Shown here: in pieces, positions 8,542-17,624 of the stretch
Numbering within the stretch: position 1 is the stretch's first letter
Layout: every line of letters starts with the position of its first letter
Assembly: GCA_019752925.1 (NCBI GenBank)
Contig: JAIELP010000008.1
Location: 37,223-101,222, forward strand
Direction of reading: 5' to 3'
Source: a bacterium
Lineage (GTDB): Bacteria; Bdellovibrionota; Bdellovibrionia; Bdellovibrionales; Bdellovibrionaceae
Length of the DNA: 64,000 nucleotides
Notes under the pieces: generated by a model
Told to the model about the DNA's origin: nothing
What the model saw: the letters and a program-made list of their open reading frames with translations, nothing else
Databases searched by the model: none
Translations under genes and position numbers: made by a program

Positions 8542-9339
8542 CTATTCCCCTTTAAATACAGGTTTTCTTTTTTCGATAAAGGCCGTTGTTCCCTCTTTAG
8601 TATCAGCTGAATTAAAAAGAGTTCCAAAAATCTGAGCTTCATTTTCTAAAGCTGCTTCGGTTTCTAAATCGAAAGCCTGATTAATGGATTTTTTAGCTTC
8701 AGCTACCGCTAAAGGCGAACGCGATAAAATCATTTCTACTTTTTTCAATACTGTAGGCATGAGTTCAGCTAATGGAACCACATGATTTACCAAGCCCATT
8801 TGCAATGCCTGAGCAGCATTAATCATTTCGCCCGAGAACGTGAGTTCACGAGCTTTACGAATTCCCACTGCTCGGGTCAGTCTAACCGTTCCACCGAAGC
8901 CGGGAATTAATCCTAAGCTCACTTCAGGTAAACCGAATTTTGCATTTTCACTGGCGATGATAAAATCACACGCTAAGGCTAATTCTAAGCCGCCACCTAG
9001 TGCAAAACCGTTAACAGCTGCAATCACCGGGATTTTTAATAAATTCAGTTCATGAAAAATACTTTGGCCGCGTTTTGCAAATTGCATGGCTTGGTCTTCA
9101 TTCATTGAAGTCATTTCTTTAATATCAGCTCCGGCTACAAAAGATTTTTCGCCGGCACCGGTAATAATTAAAGCTTTTACATCTTCAAAGCTCATTTCAG
9201 AAAGCTGACGACAGGCATCGGCCATTTCATTCAAGAGCGCTGTATTGAGTGCATTTAAAGATTCGGGACGATTCATGGTTAATATCCACAAACCATTTTC
9301 TCTGTTTTCTAATTTAATACTGTTATATTCAAAACCCAT
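8542..9339 (-). CDS. Enoyl-CoA hydratase/isomerase family protein
   Basis: Crotonase-fold enzyme of 265 residues, probably hydrating crotonyl-CoA or a similar short trans-2-enoyl-CoA. The oxyanion-hole segments SFVAGADIKEM and ALGGGLELALACD are present, and GLPEVSLGLIPGFGGT carries the active-site Glu region typical of hydratases. It lies between the dehydrogenase (11-bp gap) and icmF (6-bp gap), so the three are almost certainly one transcript. This places it in the step before the dehydrogenase in C4 acyl-CoA oxidation. Confidence 0.92.
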   Translation of the reverse strand: MGFEYNSIKLENRENGLWILTMNRPESLNALNTALLNEMADACRQLSEMSFEDVKALIITGAGEKSFVAGADIKEMTSMNEDQAMQFAKRGQSIFHELNLLKIPVIAAVNGFALGGGLELALACDFIIASENAKFGLPEVSLGLIPGFGGTVRLTRAVGIRKARELTFSGEMINAAQALQMGLVNHVVPLAELMPTVLKKVEMILSRSPLAVAEAKKSINQAFDLETEAALENEAQIFGTLFNSADTKEGTTAFIEKRKPVFKGE

Positions 9340-9350
9340 ATTGCTCTTTC

Positions 9351-10217
9351 TTATTTAGCGTAATTGTAAAATCCGCGGCCTGATTTGCGGCCTAACCATC
9401 CAGCCTCAACATACTTAACCAGTAACGGGCATGGGCGGTACTTAGAATCACCTAGACCATCATGAAGTACATTCATAATCGCTAAGCACGTATCTAAACC
9501 GATAAAGTCTGCTAAAGTTAATGGACCCATTGGTTGATTAGTTCCAAGCTTCATGGCTTGGTCGATACTTTCAACTGACGCAATACCTTCATGTAATGTG
9601 TAAACAGCTTCGTTGATCATCGGCATTAATACGCGGTTAACGATAAAGCCCGGCATATCTTTAACGGATTCAACAAACACCTTACCCAGTTTTTCAGAAA
9701 GCTCTTTTGTTGTTTTGAAAGTCTGTTCAGAAGTTTGTAAGCCTTTGATGCCTTCAACTAACTGCATAAGTGGAACCGGATTCATAAAGTGCATACCAGC
9801 AACTTGCTCAGGACGCTTAGTTACGGCCGCAATTTTAGTAATTGAAATTGAAGATGTGTTTGAAGTCAGGATCGCATCTTTCTTAACGATTTCATCTAGT
9901 TCGCGGAATATTTTAAGTTTTAACTCTACGTTTTCAGTAGCCGCCTCAACAACAAAATCACAGTCGGCCATATCTTTCATGTTCGTGGTGGCTTTGATTT
10001 TTGAAAGTAAAGTTTTCTTTTGATCTTCAGTCATCGTTCCTTTTTTAATTAAACGATCGCAACTTCCTGAAATGGTTCCAAGACCTTTGTCTAAAGAAGC
10101 TGGAGCAATATCAAACATCACAACTTCAAAACCTTGAGCTGCGGCAACTTGTGTTATGCCATTTCCCATTTGTCCTGCGCCTATAACGCCGATTTTTTTA
10201 ATTAATGAAATATCCAC
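9351..10217 (-). CDS. hbd: 3-hydroxybutyryl-CoA dehydrogenase
   Basis: Oxidises L-3-hydroxyacyl-CoA to 3-ketoacyl-CoA with NAD. The N-terminal Rossmann motif GAGQMGNGI and the family signature HFMNPVPLMQLVE are intact, followed by the helical C-terminal domain; the length of about 288 residues is normal. TTG and ATG codons lie further upstream (10232, 10229), but a perfect GGAGG five bases before the GTG at 10217 marks that GTG as the start. It is first in the operon with the hydratase and icmF. An AAAGCTT inverted repeat sits just upstream of the ribosome-binding site. Confidence 0.92.
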   Translation of the reverse strand: MDISLIKKIGVIGAGQMGNGITQVAAAQGFEVVMFDIAPASLDKGLGTISGSCDRLIKKGTMTEDQKKTLLSKIKATTNMKDMADCDFVVEAATENVELKLKIFRELDEIVKKDAILTSNTSSISITKIAAVTKRPEQVAGMHFMNPVPLMQLVEGIKGLQTSEQTFKTTKELSEKLGKVFVESVKDMPGFIVNRVLMPMINEAVYTLHEGIASVESIDQAMKLGTNQPMGPLTLADFIGLDTCLAIMNVLHDGLGDSKYRPCPLLVKYVEAGWLGRKSGRGFYNYAK

Positions 10218-10230
10218 GCGATCCTCCATC

Positions 10231-10249
10231 AAAGCTTACAACAAGCTTT
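10231..10249 (-). promoter_or_regulatory. Inverted repeat before the hbd ribosome-binding site
   Basis: AAAGCTT and AAGCTTT, seven-base perfect arms around a 5-nt centre, end eight bases before the GGAGG of the dehydrogenase gene. The pair could be an operator or an mRNA hairpin controlling the catabolic operon. Arms of this length can arise by chance in AT-rich sequence, so support is weak. Confidence 0.35.
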
Positions 10250-10340
10250 TGTGTGTTAAATTTGAGCATTTTAAAAACATCACAATATAGCAAAGAACTA
10301 GCCTTGTTTGCAGAGAATTTCCCTCTGAGAATAGTATTAG

Positions 10341-11630
10341 ATGCTATTCGTCATACTCAGCTCCATTTTATTAAATCTCAATCCGGCTTTTGCTGCTATT
10401 TCGCCCGATTCTGAGACTAAATCAGCACTTGAAGTGCCTTTCTATAAGTCAACTTCGAGCCTTTTCCCTTCCGGGTCTACAACAATTGAAAATCTTAAAA
10501 AACAGGTGGTCGGTAGCGCACAGGCCTCAGCACAATACTATAAGTGGAATAAAATCTATTTCGGGCGCGATGAAATTAAACCCTTATTCGCTACTCACCT
10601 ATCACGCCATGTGATCGACGCCAAAACAACAGTTCGGTACAAAGTAATCGATACTAACATCAATACACTTCAACTTTTTAACGTTGAAAAAAAATTAATC
10701 CTGAAAAAAAGCATTAGCGAAGTAATCGCAGATGCCTACGATACAGGTTTTGTGATGGCGCTTAAAGACATATACCTCAAAACTTCTTTCCGCGACGGCG
10801 CCAGTGTTCTAACTACTATTCCGCAAGGAACCCGCCTTGTTGTGGACCAATACGTTAAAGATTATGCACGTGTTAAGTATCAGAACTATGATGGCTACGT
10901 AAATCTTTCGGAACTTATAACAAAATTCGATTTTGCTACTTTTGTATTTGCCAAAAACACTTGGCATCAGGTGCGCGCACGCAATTTTGATAAAATTATT
11001 ACAAGTAAAAATGAATCTATCTCTTTAAACGACGTTAAAGGTTTATTAACGCCTGATTCAAAAGGAATCATCGCATCTAATTCTCAAAAAATTCCTTTGT
11101 GGAGTCAGGTTGAAACAACTAAAAACAGAATTACTCTTTGGAATCAAAGTAAGCTCAAAGACTACGGTAATGTCTGGTGGAAAGCCGTAAAAGACGTTGA
11201 ACAGGTTTATTACCACATTGATGAGTTGTTAAAAAAAGATGTGTCTTCAGTTTCTTTTCACCCACAGAATCCTTTAAAAGGAATTCTTTCTTCAGATGGA
11301 GTTTACATTACTGAAGATGGTGAAAACTGGAGAAAGCTGCAACAGTTTGAAAACTTTAATGGCCCGGTTCACTACTTCAATGATTTACTTTTATTCGTAG
11401 GCAATTTCCGTAGCACTGATGGCGGAAAAAGCTTCGATAACTACATTCAAATCGACAAACTGGCCTCAGCAATTGAATACCAATTCGGATTTGTACCTAA
11501 AAAGCTTCAGGTGCGAAAAATTGAAACTAAGGTGCCTTTCCGCATCAAAATTGAAATCGAAACCGGCACCCGCAAAATCAAAATGGAAAGCCCTTTATTT
11601 GCTCAAGACTGGAAAGCCGTTAAGAGCTAG
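10341..11630 (+). CDS. Exported protein with SH3-like domain, function unknown
   Basis: A 429-residue protein with a signal peptide (LFVILSSILLNLNPAFA). A bacterial SH3-like segment lies near residues 155-195 (TIPQGTRLVVDQYVKDYARV, then GYVNLSEL), a fold often used to bind peptidoglycan or peptides. The C-terminal part has GVYITEDGENWRKL and later STDGGKSFDN, reminiscent of short BNR/Asp-box turns of beta-propellers, though too few are visible for a firm propeller call. No enzyme motif is seen. The gene diverges from the hbd operon. The start has a poor ribosome-binding site. Confidence 0.7.
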   Translation: MLFVILSSILLNLNPAFAAISPDSETKSALEVPFYKSTSSLFPSGSTTIENLKKQVVGSAQASAQYYKWNKIYFGRDEIKPLFATHLSRHVIDAKTTVRYKVIDTNINTLQLFNVEKKLILKKSISEVIADAYDTGFVMALKDIYLKTSFRDGASVLTTIPQGTRLVVDQYVKDYARVKYQNYDGYVNLSELITKFDFATFVFAKNTWHQVRARNFDKIITSKNESISLNDVKGLLTPDSKGIIASNSQKIPLWSQVETTKNRITLWNQSKLKDYGNVWWKAVKDVEQVYYHIDELLKKDVSSVSFHPQNPLKGILSSDGVYITEDGENWRKLQQFENFNGPVHYFNDLLLFVGNFRSTDGGKSFDNYIQIDKLASAIEYQFGFVPKKLQVRKIETKVPFRIKIEIETGTRKIKMESPLFAQDWKAVKS

Positions 11631-11711
11631 CACCTGTTCACTGTTAAACAATAATAGTCGCTCTGTAACATTTTTTCACATAGTTGACTCACCAGTGTCC
11701 TATAAATAGGA

Positions 11712-12518
11712 ATGAGAAGGCCCCTTCTTTGCACAACCTTTTTTGCCATGAATACCAAATACCTCATTTTTATTGCAGGACTCCTACTAAATCTCAAAGC
11801 TTACTCGTTTATTGGAGGCCAAATAGCCCAAACTAAGGAGTTCCCCTCTGTTCTTTATATCGAAGATAATTGTACAGTTAGCTTGGTAGGCCCTAATAAA
11901 ATTCTAACCGCCGCCCACTGTGTTTCAAACTTTAAAGACAGCTTCTTAATGCAGCCCGGAAGCAAGATCCGCGTCTACAGCTCTCCCATCGTCATAGGCT
12001 CTGTTGCTACAGAGGTTACAATTCATAAGTTTGATGTCCACTCTGAGTGGGTAAAGAAATTGAACTCTGGCCAATACATGGAAGACTTTATCCAATTACC
12101 CGATACAACAGATATAGCCGTTATTACTTTAAAAGAGGACCTCAGTAAGCTGGCATCAGTGCCGGTAGCAACAATTAGCTTTGCACCACTCAAGGTTAAT
12201 CAAAAAGTCTATGTCGGTGGGTATGGTTGCGAAGAGGTCGGCGTTCCAAGTCGTGATCCAAAGTATAAATATGCAATTAAAAATATCAAATCTATAACTG
12301 GCAATATATTTCAAGTTACAGATAAAAATTCAAATAATAAATTAACATCAATGGGCTGCGAAGGAGATTCCGGCGGACCTGTTCATGTATTACAAAAAAA
12401 TAAAAAAGTGATCATTGCTATTAACAGCAGCCTGGTTGAGAGCGAAAAAGGAACCGAGATGAATCTACTTATCCTGTCAAAATTTCAGGTCTGGCTAAAG
12501 GAAGCTCTTAAAAACTAA
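11712..12518 (+). CDS. Secreted trypsin-like serine protease (S1 family)
   Basis: A 268-residue protein with a full S1 triad: His69 in LTAAHC, Asp134 in TDIAVITL and Ser220 in GCEGDSGGP. The mature enzyme likely begins near FIGGQIAQ, which resembles the activation site IVGG of trypsin zymogens, so it may be activated by cleavage. The ATG at 11748 (MNTKYLIFIAGLL) would give a more standard signal peptide; neither start has a strong ribosome-binding site. It is the second of four S1/S8-type secreted proteases here. Confidence 0.9.
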   Translation: MRRPLLCTTFFAMNTKYLIFIAGLLLNLKAYSFIGGQIAQTKEFPSVLYIEDNCTVSLVGPNKILTAAHCVSNFKDSFLMQPGSKIRVYSSPIVIGSVATEVTIHKFDVHSEWVKKLNSGQYMEDFIQLPDTTDIAVITLKEDLSKLASVPVATISFAPLKVNQKVYVGGYGCEEVGVPSRDPKYKYAIKNIKSITGNIFQVTDKNSNNKLTSMGCEGDSGGPVHVLQKNKKVIIAINSSLVESEKGTEMNLLILSKFQVWLKEALKN

Positions 12519-12521
12519 TGC

Positions 12522-13262
12522 CTAACTCAGTTCGCGATTACCTTGAACCCATATCGGATTCATTTTGTCATACACGATTTTCTGTAAATCCTTACGTGTT
12601 TCAGTCGTGTAACCTTTAGTTTCTACTGGGGTGAGTATAGTCATATGAATCGTATGCGACCAGCGCCAAGGATTAAATAAAATAGCGCCCTTAGGTAAGG
12701 CTTCATACGCACCCACAATCACCACTGGCACAACTGGCGCTTCTGCAGACATTGCAAATAAGAATGGTCCCGCTTTAAATGGCGAAAGCTCTTTTCCATA
12801 AAACCTTCCGCCTTCCGGTGAAAGCGCAAACTGTTCTCCATTATCGAATCTTACTTTAGCTTCTTCATAAATTTTATAAACTTCTTCGCGGTTGTTACGC
12901 GCAATTGGCAAAGTGTCCATTGCACGCATTGTGTGAGAAAAAATCGGAATTTTAAATAACTCAGCCTTCGCACCAAATCTTACACCGGGAATATATCCAG
13001 CTAAGGCAAATACATCAAAAAAACTGGAGTGATTAAATAAAAATAAACAACCGCCCGCTGGTCGGTTTTCCATTCCATTAACGACAACTTTTACCCCACA
13101 CATACGACAGCATATGCGTCCCCAGAAAGAAACAAACCAGTCATCTAATTTACGCTTATTAAATAAAAAATGCCCCAAAATAGCCAGTGGGCCCAAAATA
13201 ATAACCGTGAAAGGAAAAACCAAAGTTGCCAGCACTGATCGTATAAAAGCTAAAAACTTCAT
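12522..13262 (-). CDS. plsC: 1-acyl-sn-glycerol-3-phosphate acyltransferase family protein
   Basis: Transfers a fatty acyl group to lysophosphatidic acid in phospholipid synthesis at the inner membrane. The acyltransferase motif HxxxxD is seen as NHSSFFD (His78, Asp83), and the glycerolphosphate-binding motif as SPEGGR (Glu150; EGTR in most relatives). An N-terminal hydrophobic segment (residues 8-34) anchors it. At 246 residues the length is typical. Its ATG overlaps the stop of the preceding gene (ATGA), implying coupling. Other PlsC-fold enzymes with different acceptors cannot be excluded. Confidence 0.88.
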   Translation of the reverse strand: MKFLAFIRSVLATLVFPFTVIILGPLAILGHFLFNKRKLDDWFVSFWGRICCRMCGVKVVVNGMENRPAGGCLFLFNHSSFFDVFALAGYIPGVRFGAKAELFKIPIFSHTMRAMDTLPIARNNREEVYKIYEEAKVRFDNGEQFALSPEGGRFYGKELSPFKAGPFLFAMSAEAPVVPVVIVGAYEALPKGAILFNPWRWSHTIHMTILTPVETKGYTTETRKDLQKIVYDKMNPIWVQGNRELS

Positions 13263-14362
13263 TCAGGAAACAACCTTTTTACCGCAGCTTTTACCTGGCG
13301 ATTTTTATAGGCTGAATGCTCAGACTCGCCCGACTGAATTTTTTTGTAAGCGCTGTCATTCATGATCTGAACTTCGAAAGGATAAAAAAAGCTGAAAGGC
13401 TTTCCGCCCGTTTTAGATTCAATTTTGATTAACTGGCGGCAGATAAATTTAATGTACTTAAAGTCCTGTGAAGAGTATGGGTTGTCTTTGCGAAATAATC
13501 CTAGAAATGCTCCTTGATTGTCATGAATCTTTTTCATTAATAGCCGATCAATCTTATCTGATGAATGTTTGTGATCTTCTTTATGCTTAGATCTTAACTT
13601 CTCGCAAACAGCTAAAAACTCTTCCACTGGGTACATATTGTTTGAAGACTGGTCCGGCATGATCTGAGGATAACTGATTAGGTTTTCCTCTACTAAAAAA
13701 CGTATAACCTGAAAAGAATCAAAAATAGATTTTGTTACAAAACGAATGCCGACTTTATCGAATACTTTTACCGCAAGCGCATCAGGCTTAGCTAATAATT
13801 TAATGACTGTACTGCTCGAATGTTTAAAAGGCTTTGTTTGAAAATCTACCAGATCTATCCCCGGATGACCTTCTTTTTGGAATGAACGCAGTTGCAGTCT
13901 GTCTTCCTGCTTAACTGAATGCTCAAAGGGCGTTAGGATCTGTTTTTGAATTTCTTCTGAAAAAGAGCTGAATAAATCAGTTTCAGCGTGAACAAACACA
14001 TGCATACATCGTAAAATTGCACAGGCCCAACGCTGCAAATTTGAATTTTCACTTTGAGAAGCATAGATCAAAACATTGCGTATATCGCCCAACGCCGCCT
14101 TGGTTTTGAGCTCGTTAGGCATTTTATCAAGATTAATTAAAAGCTTCTCGCTCATAAGAACCAAAGCTCTGCGGTGAAAATACCAAAGGCGTTCTAAATC
14201 CTGTGGATTATTAATATTGTAACCATAACTTCTTAAAAAAGATTCAGCCTCATCAAGGCCATGAATATTAAGGGCTTTGCGATCTAATGCCGAAGCTCCG
14301 CCAGCCACAACAGATAACGAAGACTCGTCAAAAAAATAAAAAGAGGAATGTTTTCTTTGCAT
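13259..14362 (-). CDS. Divergent RelA/SpoT-like (nucleotidyltransferase fold) protein
   Basis: A 367-residue cytoplasmic protein that I do not recognise as any characterised enzyme. Two stretches resemble (p)ppGpp synthetase domains: VFDKVGIRFVTKSIFDSFQV (residues 200-219) matches the 'D-x-x-G-hRhh...D' region, and EVQIMNDSAYKKIQSGESEH (330-349) followed by YK matches the EVQIRT...AE.G..AHW.YK block with its catalytic Glu. The order and spacing (about 110 residues) fit. The N-terminal 150 residues are helical and unrelated to the SpoT HD domain. It is coupled to plsC. The ATG has AGAGG only one base ahead; a GTG at 14308 is an alternative start. Confidence 0.6.
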   Translation of the reverse strand: MQRKHSSFYFFDESSLSVVAGGASALDRKALNIHGLDEAESFLRSYGYNINNPQDLERLWYFHRRALVLMSEKLLINLDKMPNELKTKAALGDIRNVLIYASQSENSNLQRWACAILRCMHVFVHAETDLFSSFSEEIQKQILTPFEHSVKQEDRLQLRSFQKEGHPGIDLVDFQTKPFKHSSSTVIKLLAKPDALAVKVFDKVGIRFVTKSIFDSFQVIRFLVEENLISYPQIMPDQSSNNMYPVEEFLAVCEKLRSKHKEDHKHSSDKIDRLLMKKIHDNQGAFLGLFRKDNPYSSQDFKYIKFICRQLIKIESKTGGKPFSFFYPFEVQIMNDSAYKKIQSGESEHSAYKNRQVKAAVKRLFPE

Positions 14363-14369
14363 TCCTCTT
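14330..14369 (-). terminator. Terminator-like hairpin over the start of the RelA-like gene
   Basis: On the minus strand AAGAGGAATG (14369-14360) pairs perfectly with CATTCCTCTT (14350-14341) around a 9-nt loop, followed by TTTATTTTTTT. This is a good intrinsic terminator for the lipoprotein gene that ends at 14415. It also covers the annotated ATG (14362-14360) of the next gene, so it would hide that start if the mRNA runs through. Confidence 0.65.
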
Positions 14370-14414
14370 GATTGAATAAGCTTTAATGTGTTTTATCAAC
14401 CTCTATTCGGCGTT

Positions 14415-15047
14415 TTATTGCAGAATAGCACAGCGTTGGATAAAGAATTGACCTAATGTACCGCTAGCTGGTGCACCACCTAGTACGTTTGTAGTATTTT
14501 GGTATGCGATCGTACCGCTAAAGTTTTGAGCATCAATTTTACCTTGGAATTTGATTTCACCATATTGATCTTTTAAGCTTAAAACACCATCACCTGAAGT
14601 CGGATTGAACTGACCGGTTATTGTTGCCCCTTTAGTAGATGAAAATCCGATTTCAATTAAGTTTGCTTGTGTTTGATTAGCCAGCCAAATGCTATCATAT
14701 ATAGTGATTTTCAAGTTAGTATTCGCAGCTACAACATTTCCGGCCGCATCAAGCTTGATTGCACCTGTGAATCGCACACCTGTTTGAGCATTTCCTTGCG
14801 AGCTGATCGAACCGATTTCATAAGGTGATATCGTTGCTGATAATAAACCTTTAACTTGGTTTTCAAAGTTGTATGAGTTTGCATTATCGTAGATAGTTCC
14901 AACACTCGTTGTAACTCCCGTACATGCACCAGTTGATACGCCTGATATAGTAGCTGTACCGTTGATGGCATTAGCTTTAACCGAACTTTTTTTCGGACTA
15001 CAAGCAGCCAATAGTGATAATGCGATTAATATAGTAAGCTTTTTCAT
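14415..15047 (-). CDS. Lipoprotein of unknown function
   Basis: A 210-residue protein with a lipoprotein signal: MKKLTILIALSLLAAC, lipobox LAAC with Cys16 as lipidation site. The mature part is Gly/Thr/Asn-rich with beta-strand character and two further cysteines, one near the start and one in the last six residues, which could pair. No domain is recognised. An AGGAGG six bases before the ATG gives a strong translation start. A terminator follows at 14330-14369. Confidence 0.8.
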   Translation of the reverse strand: MKKLTILIALSLLAACSPKKSSVKANAINGTATISGVSTGACTGVTTSVGTIYDNANSYNFENQVKGLLSATISPYEIGSISSQGNAQTGVRFTGAIKLDAAGNVVAANTNLKITIYDSIWLANQTQANLIEIGFSSTKGATITGQFNPTSGDGVLSLKDQYGEIKFQGKIDAQNFSGTIAYQNTTNVLGGAPASGTLGQFFIQRCAILQ

Positions 15048-15221
15048 ATAAGCCTCCTATACAACATATAGGCAAGCCTGATGCCAGCTTTTTGTATCGG
15101 CTTGGTACACTCAAATCAAATATACGTATTTTTTCATTTTTAGACACGGGAATGTAATCGGATGTCAAAAGCTTAGACAATATGATTGCAAGCTTAAATA
15201 CTCTTATCTAAGCTTATTTAT

Positions 15222-17624
15222 ATGTTTAAAAAGTACTTCGAATACATCTTGGCTTTAGCCCTTTCAATCATACTTACAGGTACATTATATTTATTTTTAT
15301 CTAATATCAGCCAGATCGAAACTGAAAAGTCTAAGTTACAAATAGCTCTAGAAAATGTCTCCCACCGCTGGAATGACTTGTTTTACACAGCCACAGTGGA
15401 CAAAAAACCTAACCAAGATGTTATTTTATTAGCTATCGATGAAGAGTCTATTATTGAAGTCGGTCGATGGCCATGGAGCCGTACTATTATCAATAAAATC
15501 ACCGAAGAGCTGGTTAAATACGATATTAAAACTCTAGCATACGATATCATCTTTTCAGAAAATGAATCAGATATTGTGGATCAGAAATTTGCTAAAACCA
15601 TAGCTAAATCACCAGAAAAGCTCACTTTGGGTACTTTCAGCGACTTCCCGATTACACCTGCCCCCTATCAGGATTACTGCATGACCCAGGCGTTTTTATA
15701 CACTGGAGGCGGAAATCTGGCCAAAATTAATCCTTTCTTTTCAGTCGATGACGAAAATAATAAATATGAGGACATTGAGTTTAATCAACTATTTCAGCCA
15801 ATTTTCAAAGAAATTGATAGAGGGTCTTTAGACCGTTACCTCAGCTCTCTTGAAAAAAAACAATTACAGGATCTAACTCAATACCAGCTGAATACATTGA
15901 ATTTTTATAAAGCCCAGCGTATTTATGACTATTGCCACAGCTGGCTCACAAATGACGACTCATTCAGCTATAAAATGAATCCAGAGCTTAAAGCTGTTTA
16001 CCTGCAATTATTTAAAGCGACGGGAGATGAAGATCTTGCTGCCAAAATCAGCTTATTTAAAAAAGAAACTCTGCACAACCCAATTCCACAATACGCAATG
16101 TGGAAACAAAATATTCCTGAACTGCAAAATGTAGCTCTTTACACGGCAAGCTTTGTAGCTTCGCCCGATACAGATGGTATTATTCGCAACTACCCCATGA
16201 TTTCGCGCACCGGAAATCAATTGGGTACAAGTTATATCCCCTCGATTGCACTTCAATCCTATCTGGCCGCCACCGGCTATCAGGCCTTATTTAAGTTCAA
16301 TGAAAATAAAAATGCCAAGATTGTTTCTCGTATTGAGGTTAAAGATGTATCCGGCGAAACTGAAAAAACAGTAACCAATATTCCTATCAATAATGAAGGC
16401 AAATTACTGATCAACTACTACGGAAAAAGAAATTCAATTATCTACGTTCCGGCCAAGGAGATCCTGAATGACTCTGATAAAATTGAATATACCGTAAGAC
16501 CTGCCGGCGATAATACTTCGAGCGCAAATTACCGAGCCGAAAAGTTTAGCGTCAACAAAGCAGAATTTTTAAAAGGAAAAAATATTATTTTCGGAGCTAC
16601 CGCTATCGGTATTTATGATATCCGCACAACTCCTAATGACATCAACTATCCCGGACCTGAAATTCATGCCAGCGTACTTTCTAATTTATTTAATGCGCAG
16701 TTTTTATCTTACGATCGCAATGAGCTCAGCAACTCACCAATTATATTTTTTGTTTTTATTCTTATAACATTACTTATTTTTGTTAAATCCGGCATCCGAG
16801 CCACCTCAATTCTGTTTGTGACAATATCGGTTATTTTATTTTACATTGAAAATTTAAATTACCGCCAAGGTGTTCTGTTTCAATCCTCATTCCTTTATTT
16901 CGTTCTACTATTTATTGCTTTTTTTGTGACTTTTATTTACAAGTACTTCTTCCAATCCAGAAAATCTAAAGAAATCAAAATGGCTTTCTCTAAATACGTA
17001 TCTAAAGATGTCGTAGAAGAAATTCTTCGCAACGAAAGCTCGCTTGAGCTACGCGGACAAAAACTATTTATGAGTGTTTACTTTTCTGATATTCGTGGTT
17101 TCACCAGTTTTTCTGAAAAAATGGATCCAGTAGATTTATCAAACATGTTAAATAAGTATTTTACTCCGATGTCGGCCATAATTACCCGCCACCAAGGAAC
17201 GATTGATAAGTACATCGGAGACGCAATTATGGCTATGTTTGGTGCACCAATCAATTATCAGGATCACGCTTTCAAGGCCTGCCACGCAGCCTTAGATTGC
17301 ATCAAAGCTCTTGAAAAAATCAATGAAGAGTTCGCAGCTAAAAGCTGGCCACGTATTGATATCGGCATAGGCATTAACACGGGCTACATGAATGCCGGAA
17401 ATATCGGTTCCGAAACTATTCAGAACTACACCGTTATTGGCGATAGCGTAAACTTAGGTTCACGCCTTGAAAGCTTAACAAAAGAGTATGGCGTTAAAAT
17501 CATTATCAGCGAATTCACTTATGATATCGTTAAGGAAAGTTTTAACTGCCGCGAGCTCGACAAAGTGAATGTAAAAGGTAAAAAAGAGCCCGTGACTATT
17601 TACGAGCTCATCAGCACAAAGTAA
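15222..17624 (+). CDS. CHASE2-domain membrane adenylate cyclase (class III)
   Basis: Predicted to make cAMP in response to an extracytoplasmic signal. An N-terminal membrane segment (residues 8-30) precedes a large periplasmic CHASE2 sensor (about 35-500, with ILLAIDEESI and GRWPWSR). Two or three membrane helices (about 505-585) lead to a class III cyclase domain (about 615-800). Metal-binding Asp623 (FSDIRGF) and Asp667 (YIGDAIM) are present, as are Lys in IDKYIG and Asp in VIGDSVN for adenine selection and NLGSRLE for the transition state. All key residues are intact, so it should be active. It lies near PilZ-like and FecR genes that may share its pathway. Confidence 0.92.
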   Translation: MFKKYFEYILALALSIILTGTLYLFLSNISQIETEKSKLQIALENVSHRWNDLFYTATVDKKPNQDVILLAIDEESIIEVGRWPWSRTIINKITEELVKYDIKTLAYDIIFSENESDIVDQKFAKTIAKSPEKLTLGTFSDFPITPAPYQDYCMTQAFLYTGGGNLAKINPFFSVDDENNKYEDIEFNQLFQPIFKEIDRGSLDRYLSSLEKKQLQDLTQYQLNTLNFYKAQRIYDYCHSWLTNDDSFSYKMNPELKAVYLQLFKATGDEDLAAKISLFKKETLHNPIPQYAMWKQNIPELQNVALYTASFVASPDTDGIIRNYPMISRTGNQLGTSYIPSIALQSYLAATGYQALFKFNENKNAKIVSRIEVKDVSGETEKTVTNIPINNEGKLLINYYGKRNSIIYVPAKEILNDSDKIEYTVRPAGDNTSSANYRAEKFSVNKAEFLKGKNIIFGATAIGIYDIRTTPNDINYPGPEIHASVLSNLFNAQFLSYDRNELSNSPIIFFVFILITLLIFVKSGIRATSILFVTISVILFYIENLNYRQGVLFQSSFLYFVLLFIAFFVTFIYKYFFQSRKSKEIKMAFSKYVSKDVVEEILRNESSLELRGQKLFMSVYFSDIRGFTSFSEKMDPVDLSNMLNKYFTPMSAIITRHQGTIDKYIGDAIMAMFGAPINYQDHAFKACHAALDCIKALEKINEEFAAKSWPRIDIGIGINTGYMNAGNIGSETIQNYTVIGDSVNLGSRLESLTKEYGVKIIISEFTYDIVKESFNCRELDKVNVKGKKEPVTIYELISTK

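Noticed and set aside
9613..10023. 136-codon plus-strand frame inside the hbd gene
   Set aside because: Antisense to a strongly conserved dehydrogenase, with no recognisable product; a shadow of its codon use.
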